64,000 nucleotides of DNA from Aphrocallistes beatrix (Eukaryota; Porifera; Hexactinellida; Sceptrulophora; Aphrocallistidae), in NCBI GenBank assembly GCA_963281255.1, contig OY725492.1:3587104-3651103 (forward strand). Reading direction: 5' to 3'. The notes below the pieces were generated by a model. It made no database searches and was not told where the DNA came from. It worked only from the letters and a program-made list of their open reading frames with translations. This document shows, piece by piece, positions 9,741-19,535 of the stretch; position 1 is the first letter of the stretch, and each line of letters starts with the position of its first letter. The position numbers and the translations under genes are program-made.

Positions 9741-11003
9741 TTATTTCCATTCCTTCAGTATTAAACTTGCATTCGTTCCTCCAAACCCAAAAGAATTTGT
9801 GATACATATTCTCGTATCCGTTCCGATGTCCGGCCAGGGTTGAGATTGATGAGGAGTATAGTTCAAGTCAAATTCACTTGTCGTTTCATCCAAATTCAAT
9901 GTAGGCGGAATAATACCATTTCTCACAGCTAAGCAACAGAAAATAGCTTCAACTACGCCAGCTGCGGTTACGAGATGTCCCGTAGCGCCTTTAGTAGAGG
10001 AGATGCTGAGGTTATAGGCATGGCCACCGAACACTGTTTTCATCGCACTGTTCTCGATCTTATCTCCGAGAGGAGTAGAGGTGGCATGGGCGTTGATATA
10101 GCCAATCTTCTCGGGGGATATTTTAGCGTCAAAAAGCGCGTTATTCATACAATTAATTGCTCCCACTCCATCAGGTGAAGGAGCTGTGATATGGTGTGCA
10201 TCTGATGACATTCCATACCCGAGAACTTCGGCATAAATATTCGCAACTTCCCTGTTCTTGGCATGCTCCAAGCTCTCCAGCACCACAACCCCCGATCCCT
10301 CCGACATAACAAACCCGTCTCTTTTCGAATCGAAAGGCCGAGATGCTTGACTAGGCCTGTCATTGAAATGGCGCGAGAGAGCTTTGCATTGACTGAAACC
10401 TGCTAGACCGATTGGATGGAGAGTGGAGTCACCTGCGCCTGCTAGCATGACGTCACAAACACCTCTGGAGATCATAGAGGCCGCATCACCAATGGCATGC
10501 AGCCCTGTTGTACATGCGGTTACAACAGAGTGATTGGGCCCGAGCAGCTTATAACGCTGAGACAATACACCCGCAATCGTATTTGTTAGGATCTTAGGCA
10601 CGAAAAAGGGACTGACTTTTTTGTACCCTCTGTTGTAAAGCTCAGCCCCTGTAGTGTAGATCTCCTCATAGTCAACAGAGCTACTCACCGAGGCTCCCAT
10701 TCGACTCCGCTCATGTACACTGTTGCCAGGTTTTATGTTTGCGTCCGTCATCGCTTCCTCAGCTGCTGCGAGTGCCAATATGGCCGCGCGAGTGAGATAT
10801 CTTTTCTCTGATTGACTCGCAAATTTATTCTCGTCAAATTCTCCAGGGATCACACCCGCAACTCTAGAAGGCATCGACTCGAATCCTTTCATGAAGAAAG
10901 ATACGATGCCACATTCTGAGGCTAGCAGAGACTTCCATGAGCTGGACACGTTTATTCCCAGTGGGGTGATGGCGCCTAATCCGGTGACAACGACACGCTG
11001 CAT
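9741..11003 (-). CDS. OXSM: 3-oxoacyl-[ACP] synthase, mitochondrial type (KAS II/FabF family)
   Basis: Condenses malonyl-ACP with a growing acyl-ACP in type II (mitochondrial) fatty acid synthesis, the source of octanoyl-ACP for lipoate. The 420-residue thiolase-fold protein has the full Cys-His-His triad: C164 in VVTACTTGLHAIGDA, H306 in NAHATSTPLGD and H343 in KGATGHLVTAAG. These sit at E. coli FabF positions +1 to +3. Other landmarks are the N-terminal VVVTGLGAITPLG, PFDSKRDGFVMSEGSGV and the C-terminal NSFGFGGTNASL. The ATG at 11003 begins directly at the enzyme core, so no mitochondrial presequence is encoded in this exon. The sequence upstream (CTGATGCAG|CG) could be a splice acceptor for an unseen 5' exon. 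Divergent from the mu-crystallin gene across 579 bp. Confidence 0.93.
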   Translation of the reverse strand: MQRVVVTGLGAITPLGINVSSSWKSLLASECGIVSFFMKGFESMPSRVAGVIPGEFDENKFASQSEKRYLTRAAILALAAAEEAMTDANIKPGNSVHERSRMGASVSSSVDYEEIYTTGAELYNRGYKKVSPFFVPKILTNTIAGVLSQRYKLLGPNHSVVTACTTGLHAIGDAASMISRGVCDVMLAGAGDSTLHPIGLAGFSQCKALSRHFNDRPSQASRPFDSKRDGFVMSEGSGVVVLESLEHAKNREVANIYAEVLGYGMSSDAHHITAPSPDGVGAINCMNNALFDAKISPEKIGYINAHATSTPLGDKIENSAMKTVFGGHAYNLSISSTKGATGHLVTAAGVVEAIFCCLAVRNGIIPPTLNLDETTSEFDLNYTPHQSQPWPDIGTDTRICITNSFGFGGTNASLILKEWK

Positions 11004-11262
11004 CAGCTAGGACCTATGTATTACATGAGCGAATGGATACAGTCTCTTAACTACATACGAAAATATAAATAAATCAGTTAGTATGAGACTGGGAAGCGTT
11101 TTCTGACGTTCATTTTCATTTGTTATACACTTAAGTTAGTTGAACTTCTTTCGAATGCAAGTAATGTTTCCTTATTTGTATTATTGTCAGAATTCATTCA
11201 TTCCTTCAGAAAGAAAATAGTTTGCTAAAGTCAAACTTGTTGAGCCATTACCATTTGACATT

Positions 11263-11513
11263 CTTAGCACCTAAGTTGACTAATTCATTGAAATATGATG
11301 AAGAATTATGAATTATTCAATTAATGAATTATTCAAAATCTCAAACATTAGTACTGATTCTATGCCCAAAAGTGGTTAAAAGGTTGTTCATGTTATATAC
11401 CTCTAACATTCCTCAGTCACTAAGCGATATATCAAATATTTTTTTCATTATTTTAGTTTCAAATTTTGACTCATTCATTGATAACTCATGAATTAGTCAA
11501 CTTAGCTTAGCAC
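11263..11513. mobile_element. hAT-type MITE (235 bp) with perfect 8-bp target duplication
   Basis: Element 11271-11505 has perfect terminal repeats CTAAGTTGACTAATTC / GAATTAGTCAACTTAG. The octamer CTTAGCAC flanks it on both sides (11263-11270 and 11506-11513). An 8-bp duplication is diagnostic of hAT transposition. It sits in the shared OXSM/CRYM upstream region, 77 bp from the CRYM ATG. A second copy is at 40110-40452. Confidence 0.88.
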
Positions 11514-11582
11514 CGAAATAAATCTGCGTTTAGAGTTAAGTATCAAGAATTTATCAGAGTGAGAGTTTTCAGATTTCCTGAA

Positions 11583-14500
11583 ATGTGTGCAAAAGAGGTC
11601 CACAAACTATTTAAACCAATCGAACTTATCAATGAGTTAGAAACAAGGCTGAGGGAAATAAAGAGTGACATTTTACCGGAAATACAGCCGTTGAGACATT
11701 TTATAGAAATCAAACAGGATGGAGGAGAGCCTAGTAACTTCTTTATATCTATGTCGGCTTATGTGTCTTCTCTCAAGTGTTTCGGATCCAAGCTACTGAC
11801 TCTATATCCAGGTATTTTGATAAGGAATTTCTATTTTCAAATATTTTACTCGCGGTGGTGCAGTGTCACATTGAGGTGGCGCATATACAATTGAATGTGT
11901 CAATCGATAAACGACCATCTCATATCGTCGTATCACACAATTTAAATCAAAATGTTACAATTTCACCACAAAACTCTTCAATTCTCACGATTTGTATCGC
12001 GATCACATGTCTAAATTCTTTGTGTGCACTGCCTGCACTAGTGTGCACCATCAAAGTGATGCCCACCACCTTTGCTACTCCTGGTTAAGAAGGAGTCCTT
12101 ATTTTGTATCTCTCCAAATGAATTTACAATAGAGTTCAGCCTATTTATACTAATTCATTCTTTGATCAATGGGATTGATTAGCATGAGAAAGCTTCGAGC
12201 CAAGGTATCCAGGGGGAATTTTGTAGATTGGGTCCAAATACTTGTGAAAGGAGGCCATGGGGGGGCCGGCAGCAAGAAAGTTCAGTGGCACGCCTACACG
12301 AAGTACGGACTGCCAGTGGGAGGAGACGGAGGGAAGGGAGGAGACGTCCGAGTAGTGTCTTATCGTTCAATCACAAATTTGGGAAATTTGCATCATGAGT
12401 ATAGAGGAGGGAGAGGAGGCATGGGAATGCGAAACAAGGTCCCAGGAACGAGAGGACAAGACAGTGTGATTGAAGTCCCCCTGGGAACTCTGGTTACAGA
12501 CGAGGAGGGAGAGTTGCTATGTGACCTCGTGGCCGAGGGCAGTGAGGTGGTAGTGGCGAGAGGAGGAGCTGGAGGGATGGGCAATCACAACTACAACGTG
12601 TTGGGCAAGAGTATGCGTTTGGAGGCAGGCCTGGGGGACCTGGGTGAGGTAGGAAGAGTTCAGCTTGAAATGAAAACTATCGCTCAAGTTGGTTTAGTGG
12701 GGTTCCCTAACGCGGGGAAGTCCAGCTTGCTGTGTGCTATCTCCAATGCTAGACCCAAAGTCGCGGCCTATCCCTTCACCACACTCCGCCCCTACCTAGG
12801 AGCGGTCGAGTACGAGGACGGGTCTCAGATAATCGTAGCGGACATCCCGGGACTCATCCCTGGCGCTCACGAGAATAAAGGACTCGGGCACTCCTTCCTA
12901 AAACACATCGAGCGGTGTAAGGGACTGATCTACGTGCTGGACTTGGACGAAGAAACACAGAAGTGCACTCCTGAGCAACAGCTGGAGCATTTGAGGGACG
13001 AACTGAGACTGTATAAACCAGAACTAGTGGATAAGGTTTCAGCGATAGTGGCGAATAAAGTGGACCTGAAAGAAGAGTTTGAGTATCAGATGGAAGGAGT
13101 GGACTTGATTGCCATTTCAGCAGAGAATGATTTGTACATTGATAAGTTCAAAGTGATGTTAGCCAATTTTGTATCCCAAATTTAGACTTAAAATATTATA
13201 GAAGCGATTAAATTTGAGTGAGTACTTTTATTTCGGACGAAATTAATCGACAGATCACTCGAATATATGACTCTGGTAAAGTTCTACACATCCTATATCC
13301 TATACAAGTTATTCATGAAATTCAGATATTGACAATAAATTGCATACTACAAAATTCGGACTAATTCAGCTCCCCTACAGAAGTATTAGTCATCCCAGAA
13401 AACTAAATCAGGTCTGAGTTTTAGAGTTATCCATCTTTAACTAGAACTCCAATTCCTAGGTAACGCCAACAAAGATTACCCAACTCACTCCTCTATCGTA
13501 CGTCTGTACGAGTCCCAGCACGGGCAGCTCCTCTCTGAACTGGACGGAGACCTCCTCACTCTTGAACGCACAGCAGCAGTCAGTGCTATCGCAGCGAGAC
13601 TGCTCTCTCCCGAGGAGAGCCAGGTGCTGGCTGTGATAGGCTCCGGAGCCCAGGCGAGGAGTCATATCAGATACTTGGACCGGATCAGGTGAGTAATCCT
13701 GTTCAGGTTTCAATTCTAAACTCCCTTACTATAACAGTCAGCTTCCTTAATTTACACAAATATCTTAAGATTGAAAAATAACAGTAACTCAACTTGTATC
13801 TGTCACCATTGGTATCTAAGATACACTAATAACTATGCATACTCGTTCCGATTCTATTCACATCTCATCTAGGATCCGGCAAAATCTAGCCATTCGTCTC
13901 AATTGCCAATGTCTACAACATTTAATTAGTTTATTACAAAACTAGTTACTCGTTATTGAAAGAGTTATGCTGGACTATTACGGATCTGGATCCGGCGCAT
14001 CTCAGTCAGGAGTCTGATATCAGCAGGTCTCAGCTCATTCTAGAGTTTACTGTGAGTGTCTGTCTCGTCCGACACTTGACAGAACTGTGCTAGACTAATC
14101 ATTAATACTCCTGCATTCAAGTCTAGCAGTCTTACTGACACAACCTACATATAAGGAAGTACTTATGTCGGCCGCCAATATATCAAAGAGATTTAAAACG
14201 CCTTGAATTTCCATTAGCGACCCAAACTTTAAGAAAAGTATTGTCAGTGGCCGACACATTGGTAAACCATTTAATTCATTTAATCTTCACTCTCGACTCG
14301 ATCTGAGTTAACTGTGTTCGTTCTAAATTAGAGATTTCAAGGAGATACGTGTGTGGAGCAGGAAACCTGAGAATGTGAAGTCTTGCATCGAATGCGTGCA
14401 GAATGAGCACGGCATCAAAACTCCCCTCGTACCCAGTGGGAGCGCGGAGGAGGCTTGTTCTAATGCGGACGTCATCGTCACAGTGACGCTATCCCAATCC

Positions 14501-14851
14501 CCGGTGGTGAGGGGCAGCTGGTTGAAGGAGGGAGCGCTGATTGTGAGTGTGGGAGCCTGCAGGCCGGATTGGAGGGAATTAGACGACGAAGTGGTGCGGA
14601 ATGCAGCCATCTACGTGGACAATGAGGTGGCGGCTAAAGCAGAGTCAGGCGACCTCCTACTGAGCAAGACTACCGATGCCATCTTGGGAGATATTGGGTG
14701 GGTATTGAGGGAGAGTGGAGGGGGAGCGGAAAGTTTGAGGAAAGGCAAGAGATTTGTGATGTTCAAAAGCTTGGGTATGGCGATTGAAGATGTGATCACT
14801 GCTCATTTTATTCACTCCAAGATGCAATCGAAACAATCCGCCGACAAATAA
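11583..14851 (+). CDS. CRYM: Ketimine reductase / mu-crystallin, three exons, hosting a nested gene
   Basis: NAD(P)H-dependent reductase of cyclic ketimines in lysine/pipecolate metabolism (ornithine cyclodeaminase/mu-crystallin family); the vertebrate protein also binds T3. Exons are 11583-11811, 13460-13688 and 14332-14851. Junctions CCAG|GTATTT...CCTAG|GTAAC and ATCAG|GTGAGT...AATTAG|AGATTTC keep one frame of 325 residues (human is 314). Exon 1 ends ...KLLTLYPG, continuing into NANKDYPTHSSIVRLY, the equivalent of KLVTFYEGHSNTSEHPTHQG. Exon 2 carries LERTAAVSAIAARLL and the dinucleotide loop IGSGAQARSH. Exon 3 carries DFKEIRVWSRKPENV, ADVIVTVTLSQSPVV, RPDWRELDDEV, YVDN and FKSLGMAIEDV. Intron 1 (11812-13459) contains the intact MTG2 gene on the same strand. 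Residue-level substrate preference cannot be read from sequence. Confidence 0.92.
12169..13185 (+). CDS. MTG2: Mitochondrial Obg-family GTPase nested in CRYM intron 1
   Basis: A GTPase that acts in assembly of the mitochondrial large ribosomal subunit. The 338-residue single-exon protein has the glycine-rich Obg fold at residues ~15-165 (ILVKGGHGGAG, GGDGGKGGDV, GGRGGMGM, ARGGAGGMGN). The G domain follows: G1 GFPNAGKSS (178-186), G2 YPFTTLRP, G3 ADIPGLI (224-230), G4 ANKVDL (295-300), G5 AISA. ISNARP after the P-loop and VANK at G4 favour GTPBP5/MTG2 over GTPBP10. The N-terminus is short and basic, so a mitochondrial address is possible but weak. There is no C-terminal extension as in bacterial Obg. 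It has its own start and stop and lies entirely inside CRYM intron 1, so it must be transcribed from an intronic promoter or derived from the host pre-mRNA. Confidence 0.93.
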   Translation: MGLISMRKLRAKVSRGNFVDWVQILVKGGHGGAGSKKVQWHAYTKYGLPVGGDGGKGGDVRVVSYRSITNLGNLHHEYRGGRGGMGMRNKVPGTRGQDSVIEVPLGTLVTDEEGELLCDLVAEGSEVVVARGGAGGMGNHNYNVLGKSMRLEAGLGDLGEVGRVQLEMKTIAQVGLVGFPNAGKSSLLCAISNARPKVAAYPFTTLRPYLGAVEYEDGSQIIVADIPGLIPGAHENKGLGHSFLKHIERCKGLIYVLDLDEETQKCTPEQQLEHLRDELRLYKPELVDKVSAIVANKVDLKEEFEYQMEGVDLIAISAENDLYIDKFKVMLANFVSQI

Positions 14852-15073
14852 ACCTTCACTTAAATCTACTTTTATAGTATTCAACCCTTTTATAAAATGT
14901 GTAGAGACGTAGTGATTAGAGACAATTATAGTTTCTATTTATTTATCTATTTAAACGATAAAATCAAGTGTACAGGAATAAGTGAATAGGGAATCTACAC
15001 ATCACATGAGTACTAAGGGAGTTCGGATAAAACTTTAAATCTTTAGTGGAAGCTGTGCTAATATTTCATTGCA
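14852..15073. other. Short convergent intergenic region
   Basis: 222 bp between the converging CRYM and caspase stop codons, with AATAAA-like words on both strands; otherwise nothing. Confidence 0.4.
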
Positions 15074-16444
15074 TCACAAATATGGATGTTTGAAGTAGAA
15101 CTTCTTAACTAGTGAACTTTTGAACTCCGGCACCTGTGCTCCGATCTTGTTCTGCTTCTCCAGCCCTTCCTGAGAATAGAGAGTGACTCTCCGAACCAAA
15201 TCGCTCTGTAACTCATTCAGAGACTCCCTATTGAGGCTGTCATCCCTCAGGATCTCGTACAGGGACTGGAGGAAGATGGATCCGGTGGGTAGGCGGTACG
15301 CAACGCTACCTTGCGTGGTGGCGTAGAAGCGCATGATATCCGTGGGCAGGTCCCGGCCTGTCCGGATACTCTGCATGATTTTAATATTCTGGCTGTGCAC
15401 CGCATCTGACATAATGTCTGCATCCATTTCCTGTGAGACCGCGCTATCCACATAGCTCTCACTGCCCCGACAGTTCTGGAAGAAGAAGAGCTTAGGCTTC
15501 CCAGAAAGGAAAGGGCAGTATGAGGGCAGGAAATCGAGTATGATGTTCTCACGGGGCATCCTCTTACCGTCTGAGAATAGCACATTCTCGGGGTCTCCGT
15601 GCGAGGAGAATATAAGTATGAACGAATCTGAGTTCAAAGATTCTATTTCCTTCCTAATATTCTTCAGTGAGGTGACGTAGGTTCCAGCTGTGATATTGTC
15701 AAAAGTGATAACCTTGTAGTTGAGATCTTCAAATATTCTAACTCCATCCCACACATCATTAGATGCGAACTCACGGAATATATTCACGATTAAACACAGT
15801 CCCCGTTTATTCCCTTCGTTGATAGCATAACATCTGTCGAGATCAAGCGTTCTATTCACTGAATGATTCTCGTAGGAACACCTCTGAAATTGTTTGTAAT
15901 TTGGAGAATTTTTAACGCCACCTCCCTGAATTGTACTATCTTTGTTAGGATGGAGCAGATCTGGGATATCTACAGAGTGGCTGGGACCTATTGAAGGTAT
16001 GGGGAGGGGAGTGCCCTCAGTTAAAGGGCGCAGATCTCCTTTAAACTCACTCACTCCGAGTCTCATTTCATCAAACTGGTCAGTCCCGAGCAACTCCTCC
16101 AAGAATTCTATGAGAAGAGTTATATTTCGTTTCCATTCATTGGCTGCAAACCCAAGTGTCTTTTCTAACCGAATCAAATATCCGTCTGCATCCTCGCAAG
16201 ATTCAAACGACGGAGTAGACTGGTGGCAGTTCAGCTTGCTCACCAGGATGTCTCGTGTTAGAGTTCGCAAGTAGTCGAAGTTCTCTGAAAACCCTTCACT
16301 CGTTATCAGATCTAGAGCTGCCTTCCTGTAGGTCAGTCCTTCCAGGATTTGTTGCTTTGCCAGTTTAGGCATTAGTTTGTAATTAATTGCTGTGGAAACA
16401 ATGTGTGTGTATTTAGTTGTCAATTTGGGATTATTATGAAACAT
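15074..16444 (-). CDS. Caspase (C14A) with long helical prodomain
   Basis: Cysteine protease that cleaves after aspartate in cell-death or inflammatory signalling. The 456-residue protein has a ~125-residue helical prodomain (CARD/DED-like in size, but not securely assignable), a ~65-residue linker, then the caspase fold from CYAINEGNKRGLCLIVNIF at ~205. The catalytic dyad is visible: H282 in IFSSHGD and C325 in FFFQNCRGSE, the usual QACRG with Asn for Ala. An inter-subunit linker rich in Asp follows (QEMDADIMSD, possible self-cleavage). The p10-like part has FYATTQGSVAYRLPTGSIFLQSL, matching the YSTxPGYxSWR...GSxFxQxL substrate pocket but with Val-Ala in place of Val-Ser/Trp. The long prodomain suggests an initiator type. 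Start could be 16444 or the Met at residue 25. One exon. Confidence 0.85.
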   Translation of the reverse strand: MFHNNPKLTTKYTHIVSTAINYKLMPKLAKQQILEGLTYRKAALDLITSEGFSENFDYLRTLTRDILVSKLNCHQSTPSFESCEDADGYLIRLEKTLGFAANEWKRNITLLIEFLEELLGTDQFDEMRLGVSEFKGDLRPLTEGTPLPIPSIGPSHSVDIPDLLHPNKDSTIQGGGVKNSPNYKQFQRCSYENHSVNRTLDLDRCYAINEGNKRGLCLIVNIFREFASNDVWDGVRIFEDLNYKVITFDNITAGTYVTSLKNIRKEIESLNSDSFILIFSSHGDPENVLFSDGKRMPRENIILDFLPSYCPFLSGKPKLFFFQNCRGSESYVDSAVSQEMDADIMSDAVHSQNIKIMQSIRTGRDLPTDIMRFYATTQGSVAYRLPTGSIFLQSLYEILRDDSLNRESLNELQSDLVRRVTLYSQEGLEKQNKIGAQVPEFKSSLVKKFYFKHPYL

Positions 16445-16922
16445 ATATAATTTAGTTATTATATCTATATTCGAAGATAATATCTCAGGACTAGATGACT
16501 GTCCTGACTGCCAAATATCGGCCTAATGATCCGTGACCCGTGATCAGCTGACTGAAATGAGAGAGCAACTCAGCTATACCATTACCACATCCAGTTCTGA
16601 TATACTACATAGTATATTATTAAATGCGAAATAAACCGAGGTTATGAATAGTTTAAAGAACACGAGTTACATCGAGTCAGACTGCTCGTGAATCTATATT
16701 AATTTCTGATTGCACCGATTTAGAATAATTTAAAGCGAGTATGGCAGAGTTTAGAACTTGGTAAAAGGGATGTACATCAATGAAACCTAACAAAATAAAA
16801 GGAAATCCATTTAACTATCAGCACATTACATTTCTACAGAGCTTCCTAAGACTCAATTATGTCAATAAATCTATTTTGATTCAAGTCGCGTTTTTTGACA
16901 CCTCATTATGTCTAAATTCTCT
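16445..16922. other. Intergenic, no gene seen
   Basis: 478 bp between caspase start and eIF2A stop; an open frame at 16780-17043 lacks any family signal and overlaps the eIF2A C-terminus. Nothing supported. Confidence 0.4.
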
Positions 16923-18680
16923 TCAATCTGAGACCTTTGCCCTTCTCCAGTTGTCAGGAGTGGTGTCCTCGTACTTGCTTCTTACTCCGTCTCCTCGCGG
17001 ACCTGATGAGCTGACATCGGAGATGTTAAGAGCTTCGATCTGAGCTAGAATTTCCGCTTCATTCGCAATCTTTAATTCCTGATTCTGTTCTAGTACTTTC
17101 CCTTCGTCTCTTTTCCCTTTTAGCTTTTCTATTTCCTTTAATTTCTTATTCAAGTTCCTCAATCTCTTATCTAAATCAGCCTTACTTCCTTCCTCAGCAT
17201 TGCCACCTGTTCCCGAGCCGTCGCTTTTCGCATCTTTACTCTTCTTCTTCTTCACCTTTTCATCTAGCTTGTCCTTCGTGGGTGGTGCCGCCCCTTTATC
17301 ACGGAGATTTGGCGGGACGTAGGTTTTTGAATCTTTTTGAAGGACGGTCCCCTTCACTCCGCCGAGACACGGCGAGGGAAACACCCCGGGGAGAAACGGG
17401 CGCCAGGTGATGGACCAGAAATGCTCCCTTTCAGGTGCTAGATAGTTGTTAAGAAGTTCCCCTTTGAAATTCCAAATCTTGAACCCGTTACCCTCGAAAA
17501 GACGAGGTGAAAGCGTCGCTGTTAAAAACCGCGATCCATCCGGACACCACTCGCAGTAGGTTGTATCTGTGGCTTCTGCAGAACTGATTTTCCGGCGCCG
17601 TTCCGCATCCCAGAACTCCATCACACCTTTCAACCCGCCAAACCCTGCGAAACATAACAGGTTTCCCTGAGGATTGTACATCACCACATTCCTATGCATA
17701 TCCGGGAGTGTGATCAGTGGCTCGCACTTGTGGTTGTATATGCGGGCTCGACTCGGCATTAGTCCGTACACGACAGCGAACTCGTTCCTACTCGGATGCC
17801 AGTCTACACTGTAGATCGGCCCCTTCTTGTCCAGGTCTATCGACCTGCTGCTCCCCTCCGAGTTCAGGTAGTAGAGGCTCTGCCCCCCGTAGTAGTTGTT
17901 CGCACTGTCCATGTGCGCGATCACGAGCAGAGCTGTGCTGCTGTGGTTCCAGTGGAGAGAGGCGGAATCGGAGTTAAAGAAGGTCTTGTTAGCAATTGGA
18001 GCTCCCAAACTGCGATGTTTGTAGATGCAAGCGGAACAGGGAACGCTTTGGTAGCCCTTGACAAAAATCGCCAAGTGTGGTGTATCAATGTATTGCTTCG
18101 AAAGTTTGAAACATGACAAGTTTTTCATGTCTAGCGATTTGCCAGAAGTCCAATCTGTAGTATCAATAATTGTAAGAGTTCCCTTGAACCGCTTCACGAA
18201 CAAGGACTCGTCGTCTGTCCATTGAGGCTCCCAGCCCTCGGACTGAGTGTCTAGGAACAGTTTTACTGGATTCGCCAGCCCGTCAAACTCATTCGTGGGA
18301 TCGAGCATGCACACATTTATATTGGGTAGCTTCTGTTCTTTATGGTGGACAGTGTACTGCTCATATGTAACAATGAATGTAGATTTTGGTGAAAACGAAA
18401 AGTCTTTGATACTAATCTCCTTCGTGAATTTGACATGAAATATGATTTTGTAATCAGAAAGTTGGAATACAGTCAACTTTGTGCTGTCGATGCAACCCAG
18501 GAATCGCCCGTCTTGAGAGAACTTGACTAGTTTCGGCTGTGAAATGCCGGGCGTTTCGATTATCTTGATTGATTTGACGTCGACGTTATGGACCATCTGG
18601 AGAGTAGTGCTCAGCTGAAGGGCAATGGGTACATCGGGTGAGGAGAGAGGGGGATCCAGGGGGATGTTGTTGGTTGCCAT
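16923..18680 (-). CDS. EIF2A: Eukaryotic translation initiation factor 2A
   Basis: eIF2A can deliver initiator tRNA to 40S subunits independently of the eIF2 complex and supports non-canonical start sites. The ORF from the ATG at 18680 encodes 585 residues, the same length as the human protein. Residues ~30-420 form the nine-bladed WD-like propeller, with readable strands such as PKLVKFSQDGRFLGCID, SLHWNHSSTALLV, GPIYSVDWHPSRNEFAVVYG and EWCPDGSRFLTATLSPR, ending in FWSITWRPFLPGVFP. The C-terminal third is lysine-rich with a predicted helical segment (LDKRLRNLNKKLKEIEKLK) that in eIF2A binds ribosome and mRNA, and it closes with DNWRRA. The in-frame sequence above the ATG (to 18758) has only a TTG start, so it was excluded. 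One exon, intact. Confidence 0.95.
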   Translation of the reverse strand: MATNNIPLDPPLSSPDVPIALQLSTTLQMVHNVDVKSIKIIETPGISQPKLVKFSQDGRFLGCIDSTKLTVFQLSDYKIIFHVKFTKEISIKDFSFSPKSTFIVTYEQYTVHHKEQKLPNINVCMLDPTNEFDGLANPVKLFLDTQSEGWEPQWTDDESLFVKRFKGTLTIIDTTDWTSGKSLDMKNLSCFKLSKQYIDTPHLAIFVKGYQSVPCSACIYKHRSLGAPIANKTFFNSDSASLHWNHSSTALLVIAHMDSANNYYGGQSLYYLNSEGSSRSIDLDKKGPIYSVDWHPSRNEFAVVYGLMPSRARIYNHKCEPLITLPDMHRNVVMYNPQGNLLCFAGFGGLKGVMEFWDAERRRKISSAEATDTTYCEWCPDGSRFLTATLSPRLFEGNGFKIWNFKGELLNNYLAPEREHFWSITWRPFLPGVFPSPCLGGVKGTVLQKDSKTYVPPNLRDKGAAPPTKDKLDEKVKKKKSKDAKSDGSGTGGNAEEGSKADLDKRLRNLNKKLKEIEKLKGKRDEGKVLEQNQELKIANEAEILAQIEALNISDVSSSGPRGDGVRSKYEDTTPDNWRRAKVSD

Positions 18681-19092
18681 CAGGGATTGTTGGAATGAAT
18701 AGATGAATATTCTAATTGGGATTAGTACGTTAAAAGCTTTGTCATTGTCGCCTTTCAATTATTCACATTTTACTTTGTCCATCGCTAAATAAGAACCTGA
18801 GTTCATATTTTAATTCAATATAATTCGGACAACACAAACTAGCGACGCACATTTGTCTAAAAAATCTCTATGTAAGATATTGAACTGAAAGGACGTATTT
18901 ACTAATTGAGTTAGCACTCAGCATGGAGATTTCAAATAATTCACTGAAGGAATTGAATTTAGATACCTTTTTTAACCAGCAGGACTTTTAGAATTACTGA
19001 GTACCTACCTGCTGATGCAACACACTCGAAATCATTAATATTTCTCTTCTAGTATAAAATACATTACAAATTATTATTTTAGTGTCGTCGGT
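18681..19092. other. Intergenic, eIF2A 5' flank
   Basis: AT-rich 0.4 kb with no recognised element; should hold the eIF2A promoter. Confidence 0.4.
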
Positions 19093-19416
19093 TTATTTTA
19101 ATTCTGGAGCTTTCCATTTCGGAGTTTGACCTGCGGGTTTGTTCATTTCATCAGCTAAATCCTTAAGTAATTTTTGTCTAGAGGATCTCCTGTATCGACA
19201 TACGACGAAACAGAGCGAAGATGAGAAAGCGAACATTGCTACTGACCAATCAGCCGACTTCAAGATTATCTTGTACCTCAGGAAGTAGGCTAAACCAACA
19301 GCAACCCCGGAGCTGATTCCGAGTAGGAGGGAGTCACGAGCACAAGGGGTCCGTGCGACGTCGAAATCCCACCACTTTCTACTTCCTGGTTCTGACGTTT
19401 CTGAAGGTTCTGACAT
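19093..19416 (-). CDS. COX20: Cytochrome c oxidase assembly factor COX20
   Basis: Inner mitochondrial membrane chaperone that stabilises newly made COX2 and hands it to the copper-delivery factors SCO1/2. The 107-residue protein shows the family hallmark WWDFDVARTPCARDSLLLGI, followed by two hydrophobic segments (about residues 31-48 and 58-73) separated by the basic loop RYKIILKSADW. It ends in a charged tail with RYRRSSRQKLLKDLADEMN. This length and topology match COX20/FAM36A (human 118). One exon, intact. Confidence 0.92.
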   Translation of the reverse strand: MSEPSETSEPGSRKWWDFDVARTPCARDSLLLGISSGVAVGLAYFLRYKIILKSADWSVAMFAFSSSLCFVVCRYRRSSRQKLLKDLADEMNKPAGQTPKWKAPELK

Positions 19417-19535
19417 GAGAACTAAGTGACAGGTAGCTAGCTAGTTGTATTGGCTTATACTACAAAGTCTTAATAATGGAGATATAATCACATTGATTTG
19501 GGTCTATGAAGTCAACATAGCTAATGAAATACGTA

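Noticed and set aside
11777..12088. 103-codon open frame overlapping CRYM exon 1 and intron 1
   Set aside because: It straddles the well-supported splice donor at 11811/11812 in another frame and matches no family; it is best read as intron.
16780..17043. 87-codon open frame antisense to the eIF2A C-terminus
   Set aside because: Its second half is only the antisense of a strong coding gene.
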